This document shows, piece by piece, positions 24,175-37,057 of a stretch of 64,000 bases of DNA. Source of the DNA: Zerene cesonia (taxonomy: Eukaryota > Arthropoda > Insecta > Lepidoptera > Pieridae); contig NC_052112.1 in assembly GCF_012273895.1 (NCBI RefSeq), positions 1,612,001-1,676,000 on the forward strand, in the 5' to 3' direction. Under the pieces are notes generated by a model. It saw only the letters and a list, made by a program, of their open reading frames with translations. It was not told the DNA's origin and made no database searches. The translations under genes were made by a program, and so were the position numbers. Positions within the stretch are counted from its first letter, which is position 1; each line of letters opens with the position of its first letter.

Positions 24175-24420
24175 AAGATCTGTTCATTATCAGCTCATAT
24201 ATGACCGCTGCAGCCTTAATCCACCACACTGGCCAAGTGCAGGTTGGCAGATGTCACATGCCGTCGAACTTTTGATTCTTCAACATGCCAGTGGTGCTGC
24301 GGATTATATGCAGATGAAAAATCTATTTCTTACAAACTAAAGCGGTCTCGAACCGCCGACTTTTCGCTTTAAGAGCTCCTAACCACTGAGCTATGTAACC
24401 GCTCTTAAGATCTATTAATT
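24175..24420 (-). mobile_element. tRNA-derived SINE relative with imperfect 14-bp target duplication
   Basis: The element is about 24189-24406. The minus strand has a well-preserved tRNA-like head: A-box TAGCTCAGTGGTTAGGAGC and B-box GGCGGTTCGAGACCGC. The body matches the 20100 SINE (CCACCACACTGGCCAAGTGC on the plus strand). Flanks AAGATCTGTTCATT and AAGATCTATTAATT match with two mismatches. Confidence 0.75.
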
Positions 24421-24706
24421 CCAATTTATTTAATTCAAAATTGTCTCATTTAAGCCATCATTGGTATTTCCAAAAGCAAACTCACAAAAAGCGTGACGAA
24501 TAGCAGAACCGAACCGCGTGTTTCCCGCCAAATCTGTATTCCGATCAGAGACGAGCGCCCTCGTGTTTACAATTTGGCGACACGAATCAAGGATAACACG
24601 TTATATACGTAAAAACAAATCCCGAATTCATTCCAACCGATGATCTTGATTTCTGAGGTTATGTGGCGTAAACGATAGCCAATCCTACTAATCCTACTGT
24701 CCTACT

Positions 24707-24906
24707 TCCTACTAATATTATAAATGCGAAAGTTTGTAAAGATGTGTGTGTTTTTGTTGCTCTTTCACGCAAAAACTACTGAATCGATTACAATGAAATT
24801 TGGTACGTAGACAGCTGGACAATTGGAATAACATACAGGCAGCTTTTTATCCCGATATTCCTACGGGATACGGACTTACACGGGTGAAACCGCGGAGCGC
24901 AGCTAG
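24707..24906 (+). mobile_element. Lep1-like Helitron, plus orientation
   Basis: Full length, ending GGAGCGCAGCTAG before T. Upstream (24681-24706) the terminal motif TCCTACT is repeated several times, as at other copies. Confidence 0.88.
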
Positions 24907-24909
24907 TTA

Positions 24910-26500
24910 ACAGTAATTTCGTTATTAACGTACAATAAGATAAATCGCAGCAACACAACCAATAAAATGAACCGACGCGACATATTTCAAAATTGAACAA
25001 AACGCTGTAAATGTCATTACAAATATTTTAAGAGACGAAAATGAAAGAGGTTGAGTGAAGAATGCTGTGGAAAAAATCGAGTTTCGAAGGCGCTCGTTCG
25101 TTTTGTTGCGATCATGTCTCGCTATAATAAAGGGCTGCGCGCACGTCGCCTCGGCCTGCCTTCAGATTTATAGTCCCGTCTCTCGAGCCTTCGACGTCGC
25201 CCGAGTTTGTCACAACACTATCACGAATCGAGCACTCGCATGCTGTAATTGCATCTGCTCTCTCCCCTATATGGCACAAAGCCGCCGAAATAATTAAACA
25301 ACAATTGTTACGTATTCATCGCCCGCTCCCAACCTGACACGGTTCCGGCTATCTTTATATTAACGGCGATGGATATGATCGATAAACTCCACTCATTCGG
25401 TTCTCCAAACTTGATTTAATCCGTTTAAAACAACGAAGATTTCGCGACGGCTAATTTGCACTTAACTCTAACCGAAACACGTCATAAAGACGTGATTTAT
25501 AAGGAAATTGAAGAAGCTATTAAAACTAAAGATACCAGATAAGAACATGTTACATTGATCTGCGATGGTGATATGCGTCTACAAGCCGATACTTGTTTCG
25601 CAGTCAAAAGCACGTGTAGTTCATTAAAGTTGGTGAATCGTATAAACGCTGGGAGTGATTTTTTGCAATTGCGTTATCTAAATCGGATTCACCAGCTTAT
25701 TTCAAGCTCCGACGCGATATTCGCTGGCTACTAAGTGGTCTTATTAATATCTCTCGTTGCTTCGTTTATGTTAAAACGTTCACTTAGCGTGAATGCTTCG
25801 TTTTTCAGAGGATTCTTACAATGCAGTCTTGTTCAACGTGTACCGCTGCATGTGGGATCGGGCTTTTTTTGCTTTTCCACTCAGTGTTTGTTTCATAAAT
25901 GTTTTAAACTGGCTACTGACCACGTATCCTGGTGTTTTATCTGGTTAAATTGAATTCATCAATGTCGAACCTTCTTTCAGATTTTATGAGTGTGTTTTTT
26001 AATTAAATTTATAAAAGCTAAATCAACATTTTATTTACTTCGTTTGTTAGTGATTATCTCAAATCAAACCAATAAAGATTCTTATCTTTATGTGTACGAT
26101 AAGAAAGTTATATCCGATTTAAGATGGCAATCTAAACAGCTGTAGAACAAATCGCGAATAATTTCTCCTCGACAGAGACGAATTCTGACAATCTAGACAT
26201 CCGGGTGGTATCGAATACAAACGTTACAGCGGTAATCTCACACGCATCAATGTAAGCGAGGTCGGGTCACAACGCTGAGCGCAACGCGTCTACCGACTAC
26301 CTCATAACCAGTCTGCACCGGACGAAGTGACTTCACATTGTCAATTGTCGTGGTGACTCATGTCTGTTGGCTAATTGTTTTCAAAATTGTATATAATCGT
26401 TTCAATTTAACATTCTACGGGCATGGCGATTGGTGATTTCGCAGTGGGGAATGTAGGTGCCGGATTTTACGTTTTAACTTTCGATAAATGCAACATTTTT
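24910..26500. other. Repeat-poor intronic block
   Basis: I recognise no element here. 25100-25220 is GC-richer (GGCTGCGCGCACGTCGCCTC and nearby) and 26200-26340 also stands out. Short open frames (for example 25055-25297 and 25735-25953) look like chance. Candidate conserved regulatory DNA, unproven. Confidence 0.4.
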
Positions 26501-26503
26501 TTT

Positions 26504-26713
26504 GACCGCCTCCTTGGTACAGTGGTTAACGCTTGAGCGTAGAACCGAGGGGTCCTGGGTTCAATTCAAAAACGCGGGGACGCACAAAAAAAATGTCTCG
26601 GTCTGACAGGACACAGAAGGCTGATCACCTACTTGTCCGTAAAGAAAATCGATCAGTGAAACAGATGTACATCATCTGCCCATACCCCATACACGGGACT
26701 TAATATAATTTTT
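26504..26713 (+). mobile_element. tRNA-derived SINE, plus orientation
   Basis: The head has an A-box (TGGTACAGTGGTTAACG, from 26514) and a B-box (GGTTCAATTC, 26558-26567) about 44 bp apart, followed by a body with CGGTCTGACAGGACACAGAA and a T-rich tail. No cloverleaf-consistent 3' half was recognised, so it is not a tRNA gene. I saw no clear target duplication. Confidence 0.75.
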
Positions 26714-27338
26714 ATGTTTAAGATACTGCATTTTTTGCGAGATTTAACAAAAACATGCCTTGTCATGTATTTAAACAACAGAGCGACGCGTCCAAAAGAA
26801 GAAAACGTTACGAAATTGAAATATCGAATGACGAATGAAGAATTACGAGAAGCATTTTGAAATTCTAAAACAATGGTAATAAATACAGTCGGAATTGAAA
26901 CATAGTGTTAATGCAAGAACCAGTCACACGACGCGTTCATCGCTGCTCCAGATCTTAGGTCGTGGTCGCACTGCTCATGCATTATATGCTAATAAAACTG
27001 AATTCGAGTTAAAGGAGACAGCGACTGAAACTAAAATAGCAACCATAAAAACGAAGCAGATATAAACACCATAAAAGCAAGATAGTGAATGTTATATTGG
27101 CGATGTAAGAGGAAGAAAGGGTAATGTTATCAAAGATTGCAATGATTTCAAACGATACGCCACTAACTTGTACCAAGAGTAAAATTTAACTAGCGAATAA
27201 ATTATGATTTAAGAGACGTCTTGCTGAGCTTATAAAACGTCGTCGTACGGGTTATGAAATTCAACAGCTATTGTTCTTTTATGGATACAGAATATAATTA
27301 TGTTATTTATGACTTTATATTAATATGGCGTTTTGATA

Positions 27339-27585
27339 TCCTACTGATATTATAAATGCGAAAGTTTGTAAGGATGTGTGTGTTTGTCGCACTTTCACGT
27401 AAAAACTAGTAGTTATTACGTTATTACGTGAAAGAGCCGCTTGACTTGACATTGACTGAAAACCGATTGCAATGAAATTTGGTACGTACACAGTTGGACA
27501 ACTGGAATAACATATAGGCAACTTTTTATCCCGATATTCCAACGGGATACGGACTTACGCGGGTGAAACCGCGGTGCGCAGCTAG
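27339..27585 (+). mobile_element. Lep1-like Helitron with internal inverted insertion
   Basis: Normal ends (TCCTACTGATATTATAAATG; GGTGCGCAGCTAG). About 50 extra bases after GTAAAAACTA include TTACGTGAAAG (27424-27434), an inverted copy of the element's own CTTTCACGTAA (27392-27402). Confidence 0.85.
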
Positions 27586-28167
27586 TATTTGATAAAGACG
27601 TAATAATGGCGACGCCTTTCATTAGTTTTCTGCAATTTTGACTCAAGAAATATATTTTATTAATAGGAATAAATAAATTACTCTGTTTATTAAAATACAA
27701 CAGATAAGTCAACCTGTTTATTTAATTAATCTTCTATGAAAAATATATCATGGCTTTTATTTCTAAAACATAATTTCAATAGTGAATCATAATTAAAAAA
27801 TTGAAATAATCTCATTAGAACCAGACAATGTTTTATATAAAGTATCTGCAGATCTAATTCCGTTTAAAAATAAGTTTTATCATTTCACCAATCCTCGAAC
27901 ATTTGAGGTTAGCGTTTGTTAAACAGAATTGCATTTGTGGGAAAGATTCGTTAGCCCGACGGGCATCGCCATCGCAATTGGTCCCGACTGCTGCGGGCTA
28001 TTCGGAGTAAACTGCGGTTCTGAATCTAACTCGAAGTTGTATTTGGTTCAACAAACCCAGCGATTTAAATATTCGCGTGACTCATGGCGAGGCACCTGCC
28101 GAAAAATGCAGTAATAATGATGGAGGTTTATTACTGCCAGCCACTGCCTAAACAACTAATTTTTACA

Positions 28168-28333
28168 TAGCTGACCCGGTGAACACTGTTCTGCCTTGCT
28201 ATTATCATTTGGGAGTATGATAAGTGTTGACCGATTCTCAGACAGAGCTGATATGCTCACAAATTTCACAAGAATCGATCCAGCCGTTACGGAGTGTGGG
28301 AACGAACATTATGACAAGAATTTTATATATTAG
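28168..28333 (-). mobile_element. Helitron-like family B, old copy
   Basis: TAGCTGACCCGGTGAACACT to GACAAGAATTTTATATATTA, with several substitutions and small deletions relative to the 179-bp copies. Confidence 0.72.
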
Positions 28334-28339
28334 TTTAAT

Positions 28340-31180
28340 TGTATTTCTCAGACACTCTTTGTGATTCTTTTAGAGAAATGGGGAAATATTTCCCTAAGAA
28401 CTATTTTTAGGGAAACAGGTGATACAATATATTTTTCATTTAAAACGAATGTTTAAAAACAATCTTATTCTTTCTTTGTGAAGAAAGAAGTAACGTTTTT
28501 GCATGTATGAAATTATTTATCTAGTTTCCCATACAATTACGATTTTCTACGTTTTCTTTACAACTACCGCGGGATACGGACCTGAACAAAGAAAATAACG
28601 TCAAATCATATCAATGGTAGTTATATACCTACTTAATTTAACTTTTCCGCTAAAATAATACAATAAGTGTGTAATTTCATATTTCATATCGCAATATAGA
28701 TGCTACTGATCACAATTTGATTGGACAGAACTAAAACAAAAACACACCTTTTTCAAATTATTTAGTATAGTTATTGATTTTTATTTATTCTGTTATTAAT
28801 TTATACAAAAAAGACTTGAATCAACTTAGGATATGGTTACAAAAACTGTTTCCATAACTTTCGTTAACATAGCTACATACATTTAATATCGTAATTTAAC
28901 TTTTGAAATAACAGAGCGTTCATTTTAATAATAAATGCATATTTTAAACCTATTATTAATCCATATGCCAATTAATATTATTGTTTATTCGCGTAAATTG
29001 GCACATAATTGATAGTTCTATTCAATTCTCACGGTTACAGCGTAACATTGAAATAAATTCATTTTATATTCCACAAGCTATTTAAATAGCAATAGAAACT
29101 GTACTAGATAATAAAACACAAATTTGTATGCATGCCGAGCGAATCAGATTTTTTATTGACGCAACCCATTGGCATAACTTCATACACTCGTGTGTGATAG
29201 CACCTTTAAAATAGACATGTACTATGACCACCCACTTTAGGATATAAACAATTCCATACAATAAACTTCAGTTATGTTATACTTGTAAACTTACATAAAT
29301 CTATACATAAGTTTATGCATAAATCATACTGCAAATAAGAGCATAAATTTTAATAATTAAGTCAATACTTAACCGTTTTTTTAAAAAGACAGTGACTGAA
29401 CATTGAGGTCAGTAACTCAATTTTACGGCAAATCACGATAGATGTTTCACCTGTCAAACGTGACGGAATCAAGCGCGTGCGCACAGTAAATCCGTAGGCA
29501 GCGGGCACGTATCATACTATCGTAGATAACATTATGTGACCTGAGATCACTGAAGATCAAAACTCACTTATCGAACCCGATGTATGTTTTGATTAGATTA
29601 TTTAATTTATGATTTTTCCAATATTTAATGACGCTCATGAAAAATATACGCCATAGCAAGAACGCTATAAATGAACATACTAGCGGTACGCCCGGCTTCA
29701 TACGTGGTACGTTTTTATCTCCATAAGAATTTTCCTTGTACCTTAACTAAAAGGTTAAAAAAATCAGCCTAATTGGTCACCCCGTTCTCGTTTTACGCTT
29801 AGCAACACAAATCATCGTTTCTATTTATATAAATTTATGTATATGTGATAACGATCGAAAGAAGATAACTTTCATCGATGATACTACATAAGAGATAATA
29901 TTTAATGTACTCAATAAAATTATTGGTTAATATAATAACACTTAGATACTAATCAACACGAATGTGCATCGAAGTATTGGAGATCGGAAACCAGATAATC
30001 TGTCAAAGGAACCAGTCGCAATAAGCTAATAGAGAAAGTGTAACAACCCGTGTTTTTCAAGTGAGCATTCAAACAGACGGTACGAACTGAATAGCAATGT
30101 GAATCAGCGATACACGCTAGCTGGGCACGGCTAAATGAGACGACATCGTCCAATTGAACACAATTTCTCATAGTATCATGTACTAACAAGGTCCACGGAC
30201 ACACGAACAAATCATATCGTCAAACTAGTTATGGTCACTCGTGATGTAACGACTAGGTATGCAAATTGTGCGCGGGCGCAGGTTCGTCGACCGCCATGTT
30301 TGCGCGGCATCATACTCGCGGTCCCATTGGTGCGCCGCGGAATCGATTTGTAGCGTGCTCTCAGCGAGATAAGGTCAATGGCGATGCGTCTTTCATCTGC
30401 TACCGATCCTCATCTTTTAGACTATAATGGTCATTAAGAAGCCAATTTATTAACAGTCATTGCACTTTAATTTATTTACTAGGTGTAAAGCGTAACGTTC
30501 ATCTGTCTTCAGGATTTTTTTTATATCTTTCTCAATTCTTTCAAGAATGTAATGAAATTATTAAATACGTCTTCTAACGAAGTGTCTGAATACACATGTA
30601 TACACAAAATTAAAAAAAAAAAAATCTGTTTTTTTCTCTCAAATTCTCAAATATAGCAATTTCTGTGACTTCGTCAATTTCCTTCGTTAGCTTTAAATGT
30701 ATTTTTAAATCATATTATACGCATCATTGACACGTCTATTTACGACAGCAACCATAGATTCCATGGGATTAACGATCCAAACAAAATTATTACGTTAATT
30801 AAGCTAATACTAGTCGGTGTTCAAAATTATGAAATGAAGCGGCCATAAAGTGGTACCTTGGGGCACACCAATAAAACACATCAGTTCGTTTATCCGAGCA
30901 GCGACCAATTTGTGCAGCAAACAAGTTTTTTAAGCAATAAAATCCGTTAATGGATCGACATTAATAAAAGCGCTGAACAAAAAGCTCCAGACATATTCAA
31001 ATCCCTTTATGACCAGCTGCGATATTTCATATCTTAACAATAGCAGCGTCTATATTGCTTTATTGTGTGCAAGAAATTAAGATGATATTTGAGATTCATT
31101 TGACTGGTTTGTTTTTGATGGATGAATGATAACGTTACGTGAGTGATCATTACTATATTTATGTTTTCGTGATCTTCCCA
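28340..31180. other. Repeat-poor intronic block
   Basis: Mostly unique AT-rich DNA. A degraded Helitron-like 3' end may lie at 29680-29700 (CTAGCGGTACGCCCGGCTTC). GC-rich stretches occur at 29455-29515 (AGCGCGTGCGCACAG) and 30240-30420, listed separately. No gene recognised. Confidence 0.4.
30240..30420. promoter_or_regulatory. GC-rich unique island with YY1/PHO-like and CCAAT-like motifs
   Basis: The block contains CCGCCATGTTTG (from 30291; a match to the YY1/Pleiohomeotic core GCCATNTT), CCCATTGG (inverted CCAAT) and GCGAGATAAGG. It is not part of any repeat I recognise. A role as enhancer, Polycomb element or alternative promoter is inference. Confidence 0.3.
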
Positions 31181-31182
31181 CT

Positions 31183-31372
31183 ATCCCACTAGTATTATAA
31201 ACGCGAAAGTTTGTAAGTGGATGGATAGATGTATGTTTGTTGCTCTTTCACGCGAAAACAGCCTATAGTTTCAGTATGAAATTTAGTACAGAGATAAATT
31301 ATAAACTGGGTTAGCAGATAGACAACTTTTTACCCGGGTATCAAGTGAATATCGCCGCGTGTTACACCTAGT
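31183..31372 (+). mobile_element. Diverged Lep1-like Helitron
   Basis: It starts TCCCACTAGTATTATAAACG, has TTTGTTGCTCTTTCACGCGA and TATGAAATTTAGTACAGAGA, and ends weakly at GCCGCGTGTTACACCTAG before T. Confidence 0.65.
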
Positions 31373-31662
31373 ATGCAATAAAATGAGATTAATAGTTTAT
31401 ACACAATAAATTTATAGTTTATTATACACAAAATCAGTATTTGAGACGAAAATCTTCATATCCTACATACACACATAGTCAAATCACGTCGTCGTCATTA
31501 TTAAACATAAATTTAAATGAATTTAAATTAAGAATATAGTGTTAAGAATTTCAATGAATATAATTTTAATTTTAAACTATTGCACGACTCGAACAACGAA
31601 AATTTTAATAAATTTTCTTACCTTATCGACTATAGATGAAAATTATATAAATTAACAAAAAT

Positions 31663-31848
31663 CATATTTTGCAAATTGAAAAATGGAATAATTTTATCAA
31701 ATTAGTGTATTGTCATCGGTCCTCAATAAATCTACAAAGTTTGAACGAAATCTGGCCCTTTAAAGTGGGTCAAAATCGCGCCCAAAGAAGTCGGTTACAA
31801 ACAAACATACAAACATACAGGTGAAGCTAATAAAAAGCGTGTAAAAAA
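31663..31848 (+). mobile_element. MITE-like repeat, family K, copy 1 (left end missing)
   Basis: Shares a long, nearly identical block with 31929-32160 (CATATTTTGCAAATTGAAAA onward, two differences over about 140 bp) and ends AATAAAAAGCGTGT. The left ACACGCTTT end is not present. Confidence 0.75.
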
Positions 31849-31890
31849 AATCTAATAATGATAAAAATAATAGTTTAAAAAAACTAAAAA

Positions 31891-32160
31891 ACACGCTTTT
31901 ATAGAAAACCGAACTAAAAAATAGACAACATATTTTGCAAATTGAAAAATAGAATAATTTTATCAAATTAGTGTATTGTCATCGGTCCTCAATAAATCTA
32001 CAAAGTTTGAACGAAATCTGGCCGTTTAAAGTGGGTCAAAATCGCGCCCAAAGAAGTCGGTTACAAACAAACAAACATACAAACAAACATACAAACAAAC
32101 ATACAAACAAACATACAAACAAACATACAAACATACAGGTGAAGCTAATAAAAAGCGTGT
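31891..32160 (+). mobile_element. MITE-like repeat, family K, copy 2, with inverted ends
   Basis: It begins ACACGCTTTT (31891) and ends AAAAGCGTGT, short inverted terminal repeats. It lies in direct orientation 266 bp from copy 1. A third near-identical copy is reversed at 49591-49792. No transposase is present. Confidence 0.75.
32063..32134 (+). repeat. 12-bp minisatellite inside family K
   Basis: Repeats of ACAAACAAACAT, expanded here relative to the other two close copies. It makes a spurious open frame reading TNKHTNKHTNK. Confidence 0.85.
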
Positions 32161-32435
32161 AAAAATACGTTAAATTCAAAGCATGAGAAGTTTCTAGTTC
32201 TTGTTAATGAATAGCAAAAAACCTAATACGCCTGTTTGTTACTCCGCAAACCAGTTGATCTTGACGCGTGGGAATCAGCTTAGCTTTAATGTTTCCATCA
32301 CAGTTACACCGGCCACTTTCTATCTTACGTATCATGTCAACTGACCATCATCTAGTTACTCTATTTTTATACAATTCAATATCCGCCACTATTTATACAC
32401 CACTTACAGCGTTAGCGAATTGATTTTATATTATA

Positions 32436-32642
32436 CTAGCTGCGCCCCGCGGTTTCACACGCGTAAGTCCGTATCCCGTAGGAATATCGGGATAAAAGTT
32501 GCCTATATGTTGTTCCAGTTGTCCAGCTGCCTACGTACCGAATTTCATTGCAATCGGTTCAGTAGTTGTGTGAAAGAGCAACAAACACACACACACACAC
32601 ACACATCCTTACAAACTTTCGCATTTATATTATTAGTAGGAT
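32436..32642 (-). mobile_element. Lep1-like Helitron with CA microsatellite
   Basis: Reversed, CTAGCTGCGCCCCGCGG to TTCGCATTTATATTATTAG then TAGGA. It contains an expanded CA run (about 32583-32604) and a short deletion in TTTTTGCG. Confidence 0.87.
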
Positions 32643-32649
32643 AATAGGA

Positions 32650-34390
32650 TATCAAGCGAAGTACTCAAAGCTATCATTTAGATTTATATTCCCATGATTT
32701 TATGATTTTGCGTTATTATATTCACGGCGCATTAAGTGGTTTTATAATCTCATATAAAATTCACTTTAGAATTTATGCTTGCATCAGCACCTCGAGTGAG
32801 ATAAACATCGTCTGTGTGTTGACAAACAAGGTACCTTGATTATTAACGGTATTTCGCACCTGCTTCATGATTTCCAATACTATTCGATATCTTTGTAAAA
32901 CTTAGAGAACTAAACAATGTATAAATATATGCATCATTAAGAGGTTTATGTTTTATATATTAAATTTCTATGCGTTTTAAATTTCTATAGTAAGTTATGA
33001 TACTAAGAGATTGTAATCTGGCGATAGGAAACGCATTACAATAAATTATTTGAAATAATCGAGATGTAACGTAGATTTTATTTCCGAGATTATTTGATCA
33101 ACGCTGATAAATCGATAAACAAATCGTAAAATGTTAAATGATCTACATTCGACTACTGAGGTCAACAACCGCCATACGAAGACGATACATACATGCTTAA
33201 GTCATTGTGCAAATAATAATCCTAACAACGATTATATTAAAAAAAATATGGTATCAATACCAAACCGCTGATACGTGTGGTAATTGTAATTAACATGACT
33301 TCAAGAGTGTTTGTAGAACAAACAATAATATAGAACTATAAAATCATATCTCTCTTAATTCCTGACACAACACTCAATGTCAGAGAGGCGTCGAGACGAG
33401 CAGATCAATGGACTTAGATGAACTTGGCCAAAAAAGCATAAAGTTTCTTTTAAACAAACATTTATCGTCATCGATTCTAAGACATCATCTCTCAATGTTA
33501 TCTTAGTAACAGTTTGCTTTGAATAAATCGATTTTGAATGGGTCTCCTCCAAATGAAATTGCACTTAATGTTCAACTGTTTATCATCCAACTCTGATTGC
33601 AGCAAGTCAAACAAAACCGTCGCGTGGAAAACTAAACCTTATCGCAGCGGATATTCGATTTATTTTACGTAACAGATATTTAATCACGAGCATCCGTTTC
33701 ATGGTGTCAACTGTGAACTGAATTACTCTTAAAATCGTAACTGATCCGGCGAGAAAAATGCACGGGAAGTGTCAGATATGCATCCTTTATCGTCCGCTGG
33801 TTATTCTTTAAACGCCCATTAAATTCCTTATTTTAACATGCAAATGACGGCACTTGAAAGCTTTGGCGTTGGCGTGCGAGAATACATTGTAGTTGAATAT
33901 CCATTGAAGTCCAGAACCATTATTACTAATCGCATCTTGAGATGCTACAATGTGTTGTAGCTGTATGATTAGGAATTTCGAGCTGTAACTTTCTTTCGTA
34001 TTGTTTAACATACATGATTCATGGCGGTACGATTTGTTCTAGAACATTCTAATTGGGAGCGTTAGACTGCGCCGCATTCTAATACATCTATTTAACTTCA
34101 CCATTAAGTACCATTAAATGTCACGCAATATATCTGTTAGACCCTTACACGTATTCCACTTGACTGAGCTCTTTATTCATGAAGAGCGTTAATTGTTTTT
34201 ATTTTTCACCGCGTTGTTAATTAACAAACTGGAACTGTTATTCAAGTTGTTGAAATAGGTGGAACTGATGTGAAAGTGTTGGCTTTTTAAGTATTAGGTA
34301 TATGTTCTACGTTGGTACACAATTTGAATGTACTTTAACGTTTTCATTAATTAAGAATGCATTAAGCTAGTTATGACGCTGGATGTTATA
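32650..34390. other. Unique intronic DNA
   Basis: I see no mobile element, RNA gene or convincing coding exon in this stretch. Short open frames (33355-33564, 33808-34011) have no recognisable motif. Confidence 0.45.
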
Positions 34391-34396
34391 GCTATA

Positions 34397-34603
34397 CTAG
34401 CTGCACCCCGTGTTTTCACCCGCATAAGTCCGTATCCCGTAGGTATATCAGGATAAAAAGTTGCCTATATGTTATTCCAGTTGTCCAGCTGTCTATGTAC
34501 CAAATTTCATTGCAATCATTTCAGAAGTTTTTGCGTAAAAGAGCAACAAACACACACACATCCTTGCAAACTTTCGCGTTTATAATATTAGTAGGAAGTA
34601 GGA
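34397..34603 (-). mobile_element. Lep1-like Helitron, minus orientation
   Basis: Reversed and full length, CTAGCTGCACCCCGTG to TTCGCGTTTATAATATTAG then TAGGA. Confidence 0.86.
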
Positions 34604-35097
34604 TATTCGATAATCATAGCGATAAAAAATACACGCTGTGCCTTCCCAAGCTTTTAAAATCTTAACATTACAGTATGTTTTGTTATCTATCATTTTTACT
34701 AATAGGTCCATTTACTGAGTTAGGGTCCATGCAAATTCGTATCTCTGTTTTAAGGGAAAGAAAAGGGTTGGCGACGGAAAAAAGGGGTAGATTGGGTAAG
34801 GCGACGATCACTCAGGAGTCGTAGAAAACATTGTATCGTATTTTCATTATCTATCACATATGTAACTCTGATAATCAAAGCGAAACATGAAATAAATGTT
34901 ACTCAAAATGCATTAAACCTCTGCTCCCATTCCGTATCATCCATTGATGTGTAGTTATTCAGCTTTGAGTCGGCCGTTAATTGAAAGTTATGGTTGTGTG
35001 CGCAATGTAAATTATTTTAAACGATGCTTTCGTTAAATCACACTTGAAAGGCGAACATTTCAAGATATAACTCAGCTCTCTAATGTTCCAAATTGAA

Positions 35098-35295
35098 TCC
35101 TACTAATATTATAAATGCGAAAGTTTGTAAGGATGTGTGTGTTTGTTGCTCTTTCACGCAAAAACTTCTTAACCGATTGCAATGAAATTTAGTACGTAGA
35201 CAGCTGAACAACTGGAATAACATATAGGCAACTTTTTATCTCGATATTCCTACGGGATACGGACTTACGCGGTTGAAACCGCGGGGCGCAGCTAG
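35098..35295 (+). mobile_element. Lep1-like Helitron, plus orientation
   Basis: Full length: TCCTACTAATATTATAAATG to GGGGCGCAGCTAG before T, hairpin GCGGTTGAAACCGC. Confidence 0.9.
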
Positions 35296-35464
35296 TATTC
35301 CTATAATAGCGTAATGATTGATAAATCGTACCGTCTTTTGACTATTTGATTATTGCGTCTTATATAGAATAGAAAGAAGTATAGTTTGCGAAGTAATGCT
35401 TTTGTATTAAATGGCTATAACGCTTAATTTTCTCCACTTTATTGACCTAAAGGCAAAAAACAAT

Positions 35465-35549
35465 AATCAATATTATAAGCTAGCGGTCCTCCCCGGCTGC
35501 ACCCGTGGTTACTATTCATAATATCTTATACCTTTAAACGAGCAATTCT

Positions 35550-35600
<51 letters not shown>

Positions 35601-35745
35601 GGAATCTCGGAATCGGCTCCAACGATTTTCATGAAATTTAGTATATAGGGGGTTTCGGGGGCTATAAATCGATCTAGCTAGGAATTTTTTTTAGAAAATG
35701 TCATATTCGTGTTTTATTCGTGTTTTTTTTCCTGACATGTATTGG
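35465..35745 (-). repeat. Interspersed repeat with a long TA microsatellite
   Basis: It starts near GCTAGCGGTCCTCCCCGGCT, has a TA run at about 35553-35597, then AATCTCGGAATCGGCTCCAA and TCGATCTAGCTAGGAATT. The first part resembles a reversed Helitron 3' end. Class uncertain. Confidence 0.6.
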
Positions 35746-35767
35746 TGGATAATAATACTATTTTGCT

Positions 35768-35868
35768 TCGTAGATAGCTGGACAACTGAAATAACACATA
35801 GGCACTTTTTATACCGATATTCCTACGGGATACGGACTTACGCGGTTTCAACCGCGGGTCACAGCTAG
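35768..35868 (+). mobile_element. Lep1-like Helitron, 3' half
   Basis: CGTAGATAGCTGGACAACTG to GCGGTTTCAACCGCGGGTCA then CAGCTAG before T. The 5' half is missing. Confidence 0.8.
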
Positions 35869-35961
35869 TATAAAATTAGACGATAATGCGCTTAGCCAGA
35901 TATTTGGTGATTCATATTTATTTATATAGATCATTCCTCTTCTAGATTTTGTTTTCGAATC

Positions 35962-36035
35962 AAGATACCTAATATCAATTCACTACTATCTCAGCAGGAG
36001 TAAGATACCTAATATCAATTCACTACTATCTCAGT
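35962..36035. repeat. 40-bp tandem duplication
   Basis: AAGATACCTAATATCAATTC and the following CACTACTATCTCAG occur at 35962 and again at 36002 with no mismatch seen. This is a recent local duplication of non-element DNA. Confidence 0.85.
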
Positions 36036-37057
36036 ACTGTAAGAGGAGTATTTACTCCTCTTCAAATCCCTTTATAATGTCCCTTTATCCGAGAATTCCA
36101 GCGATCGTGCGTAAATAAAGAACATTACTTGATCAAACAGTATGGGTTCCGTTCCGCTCGGAGTGGTAATCCAAATTTTAAATAAGTTTGTTTTTTGTCA
36201 CGGGCCGTCACCGCGGCTCGGATCGGCCACGGACCGAGTTTTTATAGATTCAATGTCTTTTAATATTTGAACGTTTCATTAGGACCAATCCAAACCATCC
36301 ATTTTATATAGTTTTATCCAGTTTAAATATACTTGCAAGTGCCGTGAACCGGACTTAACAAAACGGATTAGTTGTTTTCTTTGACGTTTGAGTTTTTTTC
36401 TGCCATTTATCTATGGAAGAAAATAGCTATCTTCTAAATTCCATTGCTGTGTTTCTACAACAATAACGGTAAATTAAAGAAACAGAGCCAGAAATGTACA
36501 TTGACTAAGCTTCGTATTTACATAGGAAGAAGCGAAAGTTCATCATCCTTGCTATAGCCATAAAAAGTTTTACACGAGCCTGTCCGAATGAATCAGAAGA
36601 ATACTAACAAACAGCAGTTTAATTTACACATTGATAGCTTCGACTAATGTGTGCAGGAACTTAAATATTTTTGTCTTGTAAATACAGAGTCTACGCAATG
36701 CGTGTTTCAGAGAAATCGCGAAGGTAATGAAAGGTAATGTTCCTTCGAACAATACTGCCAGTGTTGCGGTTGGTACATCACTTTTTGTTTTAATTAATGA
36801 CTAGCTGCTTGATTGAAGTAACGTCAATGTAATTACTCTTCAACAAAGAACGTGTTGAAACCGCAAGAGAATGGGCACGTTCAAAAACGAAGCGGCCTGT
36901 GATGACAGTTATGAATATAAATTTCAGTGATGGACGTTTTTCTTCAGTGTCAGCCTCTTTTAGAATGTTCTGGTGTTTTGTGCATGATTAACGATAAGCA
37001 AGAAATTAGGTAAGACATTCTTATTTCAAATTTAGTTGAACAATAATTTTTTTTCAT

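Noticed and set aside
24343..24406. tRNA gene on the minus strand
   Set aside because: A- and B-boxes are good, but the segment is the head of a SINE with flanking target duplications and no proper acceptor-stem pairing seen.
28295..28303. Su(H)-consensus match TGTGGGAAC
   Set aside because: It lies inside a decayed family B Helitron, so it is more likely a chance match than a regulatory site.
31760..32162. Hydrophobic and TNKH-repeat frames as membrane or repeat proteins
   Set aside because: They are translations of the family K repeat and its minisatellite.
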